Below are positions 7,101 to 11,182 of a DNA stretch of 11,182 bases, piece by piece. The notes under the pieces were generated by a model that searched no databases, had not been told where the DNA came from, and saw nothing but the letters and a program-made list of their open reading frames with translations. A program made the position numbers and the translations under genes. The DNA is from Phoronis pallida. Its lineage: Eukaryota > Phoronida > Phoronidae. The stretch lies in assembly GCA_028565715.1 (NCBI GenBank), contig JAOXYC010215017.1:1-11182 (forward strand). The letters run 5' to 3'. Position 1 is the first letter of the stretch. Each line of letters starts with the position of its first letter.

Positions 7101-8004
7101 AAAGCTGCGCTCTTGACTCTTTTGGGTTAGGAAATTATCGTCATATTCTGGCATTTTTCTGTCAATTATTTATTAGTAGGTAAAAAAAACTTCAATGACT
7201 TGGAGACTAACATTTTATTAGTTGACCTGCCGCAATGTTTCTGACCTCCATCTAAGGTCCTTGGTCATATGGGGGGACCTACTTTTGATCTTCTTGTCCC
7301 TGGAAATGGAGCTCAGAAAACGTTGTGGCTCGCCAAATAAACGTAAGTCTCCAATATATTGAAGTTATTTTACCACTGATGTAAAACTGGAGACAATGAG
7401 AAACATTTTTCATCATTTTTATAAGTAGTTGATTGTTTTTTCAACTGGTCATGTAGAAAACCCATTAATGCTAACTCTAACTGTTTCAGGCATGCTCCAA
7501 CACACAGCCAAGTTGATTTCTTTAAAATGCTCGACCATAAAATAGAAAATGTGAGTAGGCTACAATTGATTCATATTGATCAAATTTTGATTATTTTCAT
7601 TCAGTTCTGAAATTTAGAGCTTCAGGTTTTTTCCTTTTGGCAGCCAAAAGTCCATGACATTTTAAAGGTATTAAAATACTTGAATTGCTTTCTCAATGCC
7701 TTTATGTATAGAATAACATAAAAATCACAAATAAGGAAAACCCATCTGTGTGCCAGTACACAAGAAGAATGCTTGACGTTAACCAAAACTCTGCTGACTC
7801 AATGTTGTATGGTTGTTATAATGCAAACTTATAAGTTAAAGCACTTCAGGTATTTGATGACCTGACCCCAAAAACTTATGAATGCTAATGAAATAAATTC
7901 ATAATTTAGTCACATTCATTTAACCAAACAAGGATTAGTCAGAGTATTTTGTTTCATTTCAGGGTCCTGACTATGTCAGTATAAATGAAGAGAAAGAATC
8001 ATGA
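1128..8004 (+). CDS. C1orf21: C1orf21-like small myristoylated protein, five coding exons
   Basis: Joining 1128-1197, 3859-3962, 6467-6519, 7490-7550 and 7963-8004 gives 330 nt: 109 residues and a TGA stop. All introns are GT...AG and every join keeps frame (phases 1, 0, 2, 0). Residues 1-7 are MGCGQSS: Gly2 fits N-myristoylation and Cys3 fits palmitoylation, so a membrane-attached cytosolic protein is likely. Residues 8-84 are low-complexity and polar (Ser, Asn, Lys, Glu), probably disordered. Residues 85-100 read DFFKMLDHKIENGPDY, against EFFRMLDEKIEKGRDY recalled for human C1orf21 (121 aa, uncharacterised domain family DUF4612); 11 of 16 match, with the same position near the C-terminus and a similar acidic tail. 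There is no transmembrane segment or catalytic motif. The molecular function of the family is not known to me. The start is supported by an in-frame TGA at 1122-1124 and a purine at -3 with G at +4. The middle of the protein does not obviously match the vertebrate one, so orthology rests on the two ends. Confidence 0.8.
1313..1410. repeat. GC-rich imperfect inverted repeat
   Basis: GTTTTGCTTAC at 1328-1338 faces GTAAGCAGAAAAC at 1393-1405; they match except for two extra bases. Between them the sequence is much richer in G and C than its surroundings (GCGTGCGCGCGAG before the left arm, GGACGGGGCGC after it) and contains CTATTGG twice in ten bases (1356-1372). The base composition suggests a decayed mobile element fragment, but no ends or target duplication could be set. 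Confidence 0.35.
1680..1806 (+). repeat. Probable retroposon 3' end fragment
   Basis: The stretch ends in GAATTGTAAAGCGCTTTGAA. The TGTAAAGCGCTTTGA block resembles 3' tails of SINE/LINE families that I recall from fish and echinoderm genomes. Upstream of it, GCTCACCAGGGAGTTGAATC and GAGCCTGGGTAATGATGTTG also look familiar from such repeats. No target duplication or poly-A was seen and the 5' limit is a guess. Confidence 0.4.
2641..2809 (-). repeat. Degenerate tRNA-derived SINE
   Basis: Read on the minus strand, the element begins GGTGGATTAGCAAAGTTGG, then TAGAGTGTTGGATCCCACCC. TTAGCAAAGTTGG (plus 2788-2800) matches a pol III A box (TRGYNNARNNGG). GGATCCCACC looks like the remnant of a B box (GGTTCGAATCCC), with the segment between the boxes deleted. 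The body follows with GTGTCTTTGAGCAAGACAC (2736-2754), a small hairpin common in deuterostome SINEs as I remember them. It is unlikely to be transcribed by pol III because the B box is broken. Confidence 0.55.
3632..3660 (+). repeat. Subterminal hairpin, left end of the MITE
   Basis: CAGTCCCT pairs with AGGGACTG and CGAC with GTCG around a TCCG loop, with one bulged T. It is the strongest short hairpin in intron 1. Confidence 0.7.
3774..3800 (+). repeat. Subterminal hairpin, right end of the MITE
   Basis: CAGTCTGTCGTT pairs with AACGACGGGCTG around TTC; the stem is 12 bp including G-T pairs. Its placement mirrors the hairpin at the other end, so it is probably part of the element's transposase-binding ends. 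Confidence 0.65.
3859..3962 (+). CDS. C1orf21: Coding exon 2 of the C1orf21-like gene
   Basis: The acceptor is TTTATTTCAG at 3849-3858 and the donor is GTAAGT at 3963, an excellent consensus. The 104 nt complete codon 24 and encode residues 24-58, ending in phase 0. The peptide is rich in Val, Asn, Ser and Thr and shows no domain. No stop occurs in the chosen frame. A 192-bp MITE ends only 47 bp before the exon, so the branch point probably lies between the insertion and the acceptor or inside the element. Confidence 0.78.
4024..4280. mobile_element. Foldback MITE in intron 2
   Basis: The arms 4024-4134 and 4160-4280 are imperfect inverted copies. Matched blocks include ACCAAAGCTCTC with GAGAGCTTTGGT, ACCTTCA with TGAAGGT, GTTCACCGCCA with TGGCGGTGAAC, and TATGGGCACA with TGTGCCCATA. 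The central loop of about 25 nt is 4135-4159. Transcribed as part of the intron, it would form a long hairpin. I could not define a target duplication, so the ends are approximate. Confidence 0.7.
4956..5693. mobile_element. 738-bp TTAA-flanked non-autonomous DNA transposon
   Basis: The ends are perfect 20-bp inverted repeats, GGTGGTGCTCCACACCGATT (4956-4975 and complement of 5674-5693). TTAA stands on both sides (4952-4955, 5694-5697), the target preference of piggyBac and Kolobok superfamilies. There is no transposase frame. The inside is AT-rich and holds a second inverted structure (5152-5464) and a hairpin ACCACTT/AAGTGGT at 5119-5140. The identical termini suggest a fairly recent insertion or strong constraint on the ends. 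Confidence 0.82.
5152..5464. repeat. Inner inverted repeat of the TTAA element
   Basis: GAGTATAAGTTGA (5152-5164) faces TCAACTTATACTC (5452-5464), and AAAGTGTGTC (5226-5235) faces GACACACTTT (5377-5386). The similarity extends imperfectly between these blocks. It could be an older element nested in the transposon or part of its own palindromic body. Confidence 0.6.
5769..6107. mobile_element. Foldback element, copy 1 (upstream of exon 3)
   Basis: The left arm TACCGTCTCTGCTTGGTCCAA (from 5769) is complementary to TTTGGACCATGCAGAGACCG (ending near 6105). AATCAACTAGAAATTTTG pairs with CAAAATTTTTAGTTGATT. Near the centre, AAAGGGGTAATTGAAGAGCTTT (5895-5916) pairs with AAAGCTCTCAAATCATCCCTT (5969-5989). 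Mismatches are spread along the arms, so it is older than the TTAA element. The second copy lies at 6553-6770. Confidence 0.7.
6467..6519 (+). CDS. C1orf21: Coding exon 3 of the C1orf21-like gene (53 nt)
   Basis: The acceptor is TATATTTTCAG at 6456-6466 and the donor GTATGT at 6520. The exon encodes residues 59-75 and two bases of Met76. A second donor four bases downstream (GTATAA at 6524) would not work: it shifts exon 4 into a frame that stops after eight codons. The exon is very small and its length is not a multiple of three, so skipping it would remove the conserved C-terminal motif. Confidence 0.76.
6553..6770. mobile_element. Foldback element, copy 2 (downstream of exon 3, truncated)
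   Basis: GTAAAGGGGTAAATTTGAG (6553-6571) is a perfect 19-bp inverted match to 6642-6660, with palindrome GTTGTACAAC (6595-6604) between. The right arm continues with GATGCAG, GGACTCGTACACACC and CTAGTTGATTTG...TTTTGAC. These correspond in order to GATGCAA, GGATTCGTACGCAAA and TTAGTTGATTTG...TTTTGAC in copy 1 (6018-6080). The outer left arm is missing, so this copy is broken. Confidence 0.65.
7002..7014 (-). promoter_or_regulatory. Perfect DR1 nuclear-receptor half-site pair
   Basis: TGACCTTTGACCT reads on the minus strand as AGGTCA A AGGTCA, the consensus DR1 for HNF4, RXR and COUP-TF receptors. It stands alone in intron 3. Such words also occur in common repeats, so activity is not implied. 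Confidence 0.35.
7490..7550 (+). CDS. C1orf21: Coding exon 4 with most of the conserved motif
   Basis: The acceptor is AACTGTTTCAG ending at 7489, preceded by CTAAC (7471-7475), a good branch-point candidate. The donor is GTGAGT at 7551. The 61 nt complete Met76 and encode residues 77-96, including DFFKMLDHKIEN. This is the part of the protein that identifies the family. Confidence 0.85.
7551..7962 (+). other. Intron 4 (phase 0, 412 bp)
   Basis: This short intron has a GTGAGT donor and a TTTCAG acceptor. It is AT-rich, with no repeat or open frame of note. Confidence 0.75.
7963..8004 (+). CDS. C1orf21: Last coding exon and stop codon
   Basis: The acceptor is TTTCATTTCAG ending at 7962. Residues 97-109 are GPDYVSINEEKES followed by TGA at 8002-8004. 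GPDY continues the conserved motif begun in exon 4 (GRDY in the human protein as recalled), and the acidic tail resembles the human one in character. The exon continues into the 3' UTR. Confidence 0.85.
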   Translation, partial: GPDYVSINEEKES

Positions 8005-8216
8005 TATTGGCCAAAAGATGGAGCCGTTATACACTAGAAACCAAACCTGGACTTGTTGTGGACTGAACAAGCCTTGTTAGTTGAGTTGTATAGATACAGC
8101 AGAGCCCCATCTAGTGGTCTAGTCATGTAGAATATGTAGTAGGAAAAATCAGAATATCACCATGCTCATAGGAAGTGCAATTATACTGTCATTGCTGTGA
8201 ATTCAGCAATGCATAA

Positions 8217-8237
8217 GGATTCAGGATTCAGGATTCA
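8217..8237 (+). repeat. GGATTCA tandem, three units
   Basis: Three perfect 7-bp units lie in the 3' UTR. It is a minisatellite seed that could vary in length between individuals. Confidence 0.85.
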
Positions 8238-8462
8238 GCGGGTTTCCTGGGACAACTTTACAATATGCCTGAGATGTGTACACTAAAGGAGCTGAATAGA
8301 GTTAGAACCTCTAAAGGATTGTGGTGTAGAAAAGAATCAGGAGTTCTTTGAATGGTGCAAGATCTGCCAAAATTTTTGATTTTTTAAATTATTTTTTGAT
8401 TGGGAAGTCTTCAAAGGGATAGATGATCATTGCATCTATTTTTGCCTGTAATATTGCAATTT

Positions 8463-8470
8463 TGTACATA
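8463..8470 (+). promoter_or_regulatory. Possible Pumilio recognition site
   Basis: TGTACATA matches the PUF-protein consensus TGTANATA and lies in the proposed 3' UTR. A single 8-mer is weak evidence. Confidence 0.25.
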
Positions 8471-8517
8471 ATGATCATGTCTAGAATATGGTAATAATTG
8501 TATTATCCAATACTACA

Positions 8518-8665
8518 GTACACACCATGGTAAAAGCCCATGGGCTTGTACATTGGGAGTGCTGAACAATCAAACTTATACCTAAGTTTGAATTAACATG
8601 TATTTTGGTACTAGTACAATATTGAGATTTCAAAACATGGGGTGGGCTTTTACCCAGGTGTGTAC
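8518..8665. mobile_element. 148-bp TIR element in the 3' UTR
   Basis: The left end GTACACACCATGGTAAAAGC plus CCA (8518-8540) matches the complement of the right end (8643-8665) except at two adjacent positions. Inside are the perfect palindrome AAGCCCATGGGCTT (8534-8547) and the hairpin CAAACTTA/TAAGTTTG (8571-8590). If the outer TA pairs are the target duplication, it would be Tc1/mariner-type; this is not certain. Confidence 0.6.
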
Positions 8666-8970
8666 GGTGAGTTGAGGTAGGTAATGATTGATTAATGAGG
8701 AATATACAACAAATCAGTTATTTCCACATGGAAATATACCATCAACCTCTCACTTGCTGGATGGTTCCACATGGGGATGGTAATTTCTTTTGTTTATCCC
8801 TCGTTTATTATCTGGTGGTGTGTTAAATTATGATTGCTTACCATATTTGTTTTGGGATTAAGAAACTTGAAAAGACACACAATGTGGAATTTCACCCAGG
8901 TCTTATGTTAATTTAATTTTTTCGAAAGTGTCAAAAGGAATGAGTTGCCAGATTGTTAAATACATATTCG

Positions 8971-8976
8971 AATAAA
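8971..8976 (+). terminator. Candidate polyadenylation signal
   Basis: This is the first canonical AATAAA after the stop codon, about 970 nt downstream. The sequence after it is T-rich but not strongly GT-rich. Confidence 0.35.
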
Positions 8977-9125
8977 TATGTTGATATATAATTTGTTTCT
9001 TAAAAGTGCTTGCAGAAAGGAATAGAGTTGAGGAGATTATCTTGAGGATGTGTTTGCCTACCATCTTTTTATAAATAGTTTGAACTGCTATACATTTTGC
9101 CAAAAACCATTACACTAAATCATGA

Positions 9126-9131
9126 AATAAA
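9126..9131 (+). terminator. Candidate polyadenylation signal
   Basis: The second AATAAA lies in a very A-rich setting (GAAATAAATTAATAAC). The downstream GT element is poor. Confidence 0.25.
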
Positions 9132-9472
9132 TTAATAACTAAAAATATTTACAAATAGTGGCATTGAAATCTTGAAACACCAACAAATAGGGTTACCAAA
9201 ATTCTACTGGAGCATTATCGGTTTTGGATGGTCAGAACCTCCTAGTGTTGTAAAGTGCATGAAAGCTGTATTTTTTGCATGGAAAGCAAAAACTGTGATA
9301 ATATATTTTGAGCACAACGATTATATGTTGGATATATGTAATTTAAGATTTCTAAATTTAAAGAATATAATTATATATAATTAGCTTCTATTTAACGCAG
9401 AGTAGATTTTTTTATCATGATTACGTTAAATTAGTGTAAGTCGGCAGAATCTTATTTAAACATGTCCTGTTG

Positions 9473-9722
9473 AATATGACGTTCCATTTTGTTTTAATCA
9501 ACTTTGTTGACAAATGTTCAACGCGCCTGAAGGCGTTTTTGACAGCGATTATTTGTGATTGTGTATGGATTTATTGATCGTTTGTTGCAATAAAATGTGG
9601 ATTTCAAGATTGGTGATTGTTATGATGTCCCTTGGACAATTGCTACACACTTTGGACTCTGTCTTCAGGCGCATTGAACGTTTGGCAACGAAGTTGATTA
9701 AAACAAAATGGAACGTCGTATT
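9473..9722. mobile_element. 250-bp DNA element with about 60-bp inverted ends
   Basis: The left arm (9473-9534) and right arm (9662-9722) are near-perfect inverted copies. Matched blocks include GACGTTCCATTTTGTTTTAA with its complement ending at 9717, and CGCCTGAAG with CTTCAGGCG. Only a few mismatches are seen. No clear target duplication was found, so the limits may be off by a few bases. There is no coding capacity. Confidence 0.75.
9589..9594 (+). terminator. Candidate polyadenylation signal inside a TIR element
   Basis: AATAAA is followed within 40 nt by GT-rich sequence (ATGTGG, TTGGTGATTGTTATGATG), the best signal-plus-downstream-element pair seen. It lies in the central part of the element at 9473-9722, so a transposon may supply the gene's 3' end. 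Confidence 0.4.
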
Positions 9723-11182
9723 ATGTTAAATGTGTACTAAGAAGTCTGTCTCTGTTTAATGCGACTGTCATTTAAATTTTTAAAAGATGTGACAATATTC
9801 ATGTTGGAATTTCTGAATTAACAAAATGATTGTTCGATAATTAGTTGCAGTAATTTGCCATTCGTATACGTAAATCATCACCTATTTTTTTTTAAGTGTC
9901 AAGTATTTGAAGAACCATGTCTTGACTTACCACTGTGTTACAAGTCATCATTCAGAACACTTAACATAAGTTGAGTGAAATAAGTTTTGATAATGTTGTC
10001 TTGTTCCTAGATGGATGCTGTACTGTATAGATACTTGCAAAGATTGGATTTGTTTAGTTGTAATAAGTATGGTATGGAACAGGCATTGTCATGTTTTTGA
10101 CATTCTGTATTTCACAATTATATTACCGAGTCGGCATTATTTTTTCTTGCAATTATTTGACACCAATTTTCTTTATACGTTTAAGCCCATTGTTATTTTG
10201 TTATGTATGAGAAATATAATCTTGGACAAAGTTGAATTTCGGTAAAAAAAATTGTTCATTGATGTTAAACAACTTCTTCATTTACTAGGAGTCAGGCTGG
10301 TTTGAGACATCAAACGTTTCAGTGATCAAGACCTGTTGAATACAGGTGGAAATGTTTGATGTCTCAAACCAACCTGTATCCTAGAAAGTGAATAAGTTTT
10401 TGAACAAGAATACATTTCTCGTTTAAAGTGTAAGACATGGCAACTATTTAGTGTGTTGTGTAAGTTATTGAAACATCTTTCCCAACATTAATGAATAGTT
10501 AATGATTGCCAGCTTAGATTGGTTTCAATGTTGCCAAAGGCCATTTTGTAATTGCCTTGCTTTTATATGTTTTGGTGTCTAGACTTCAAATTGGTCTTGC
10601 AAAATTTTCATTTTATTTTAAATTGAATTTGCATGGGTTGACAATTAGATGTTGAGAAAAAAAGAGGTAGCTTTTCTAGTCAAACTGCCAACACTAATTT
10701 TTTTGTTTTTTATTATTAGTATACTACAGGAATTTATACTTGCTCAAGAAATGCTCTTTGCCAAATTTTTCATTTTTCAGTAGTTTTTTAATGTTCTTTC
10801 ATGCCAACTCCTTAACGTGCTTTTAGAAATTAATGAAAACACCTGAACTAGTTTACTTGGAAATGGTTCTTTGTCATAAAAGCAACTTATGTATTATGCT
10901 GAAGTTTGAAAATTTAACAATCTACTTTTTTCCACAATCATGGGAAATTATAAGGATTAGCACAAATTTTGTTTTTCTGAACTTTATGTTTATAAATATT
11001 GATTGATTATTATTCAATTGTAAATAATTATTAAAGGTGTACATCGCTACTTACGAAAGTGAAATTATCAACTATTGAATGAGGTCAATTACGTTCGAAT
11101 TTTCTTGACACATTGCATCCTAACATTCACCTGAATGAATAACTAGCTTCGCTTCTTCCGGAAATCTCTATATTAGGCGGCC
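9723..11182. other. 3' flank without a recognised gene
   Basis: AT-rich DNA. Apart from the hairpin at 10285-10384 I see no gene, no exon with supported borders and no further repeat that I recognise. Part of it could still be 3' UTR if the proximal AATAAA signals are not used. Confidence 0.5.
10285..10384. repeat. 100-nt hairpin (short MITE or miRNA-like foldback)
   Basis: CTAGGA...CAAACGTTTC (10285-10320) pairs with 10349-10384 over 36 positions with four non-Watson-Crick ones, one of them a G-U wobble. The core TGGTTTGAGACATCAAAC is perfect over 18 bp. The loop holds its own hairpin, ACCTGT/ACAGGT (10331-10347). Outside, CTTCATTTA and AAGTGAATAAG pair imperfectly and lengthen the stem. 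It can be a small transposon derivative or a transcribed hairpin; the sequence alone does not decide. Confidence 0.65.

Larger units (their letters stand above)
6520..7489 (+). other. Intron 3 (phase 2, about 1 kb)
   Basis: The first quarter is a truncated copy of the same foldback family found in intron 2. The rest, 6771-7489, is AT-rich DNA with scattered GACCT/AGGTC words, including a perfect DR1 at 7002-7014. I see no coding sequence in it. Confidence 0.7.
8005..9594 (+). other. Probable 3' UTR of the C1orf21-like gene
   Basis: No frame of note follows the stop codon at 8002-8004. The first AATAAA is at 8971-8976, others at 9126-9131 and 9589-9594, so the UTR is at least about 1 kb if these are used. 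Human C1orf21 also has a very long 3' UTR, as I recall. The stretch contains a tandem GGATTCA run, a short TIR element and one Pumilio-type site. The true end cannot be set without transcript data. Confidence 0.5.

Noticed and set aside
8903-9384. Open frames of 66 codons (minus, 8903-9103) and 70 codons (plus, 9172-9384)
   Set aside because: Both lie in the proposed 3' UTR, have biased Ile/Phe/Lys/Asn composition expected from AT-rich DNA, and match no known protein.
10015-10245. Open frame of 76 codons on the plus strand, hydrophobic
   Set aside because: Its Ile, Leu and Phe richness comes from T-rich DNA. There is no signal peptide, domain or splice context that makes it credible.
1-11182. 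A new defence or multi-gene system, or a CRISPR array
   Set aside because: There are no regularly spaced repeats with unique spacers and no gene cluster. All regular structures resolve into inverted-repeat transposons, and the only gene is a spliced animal gene.

Overview
The window looks like nuclear DNA of an intron-rich, AT-rich animal genome. It holds small exons with clean GT...AG borders, long introns full of short palindromic DNA transposons, and tRNA-derived retroposon debris. A degenerate tRNA-type SINE carries a GTGTCTTTGAGCAAGACAC-like block, and a separate fragment ends in a 'TTGTAAAGCGCTTTGAAT' tail. From memory, such pieces are common in marine deuterostomes (echinoderms, hemichordates, amphioxus). 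That placement is inference; no sequence here fixes the species.

One gene can be supported, on the + strand and with all its coding exons inside the window. I assembled five coding exons by hand: 1128-1197, 3859-3962, 6467-6519, 7490-7550 and 7963-8004. They join in a consistent frame (intron phases 1, 0, 2, 0) into 330 nt, or 109 residues plus stop. The product starts MGCGQSS, a likely N-myristoylation plus palmitoylation signal. It ends with DFFKMLDHKIENGPDY close to the C-terminus, which closely matches EFFRMLDEKIEKGRDY near the C-terminus of vertebrate C1orf21 as I remember it. I therefore call it a C1orf21-like small membrane-anchored protein of unknown biochemical role. Two start-stop codon pairs (ATGTGA) lie just before the start codon and may restrain translation.

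Layout: 1-1090 is upstream intron or leader with an imperfect foldback next to the first exon. Intron 1 (1198-3858) holds a GC-rich imperfect inverted repeat, a retroposon-like tail, a minus-strand SINE fragment and a 192-bp MITE with a 9-bp target duplication, 38 bp from the exon 2 splice acceptor. Intron 2 (3963-6466) holds a foldback element, a 738-bp TTAA-flanked element with perfect 20-bp termini, and one copy of another foldback family. Intron 3 (6520-7489) begins with a second, truncated copy of that family, so the tiny exon 3 sits between two mutually complementary repeats. Intron 4 is short and plain. The 3' UTR starts at 8005. It carries a short TIR element, a three-unit GGATTCA tandem and several AATAAA signals. 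The 3' flank holds a 250-bp TIR element and a 100-nt hairpin.

No other protein gene is convincing. The longer open frames in the intergenic and intronic DNA have no recognisable domain, and several overlap repeats. I found no CRISPR array, rRNA gene, intact tRNA gene or bacterial-type operon. I do not see a new multi-gene system; the most interesting points are the regulatory layout of the small gene and the dense set of distinct foldback elements.
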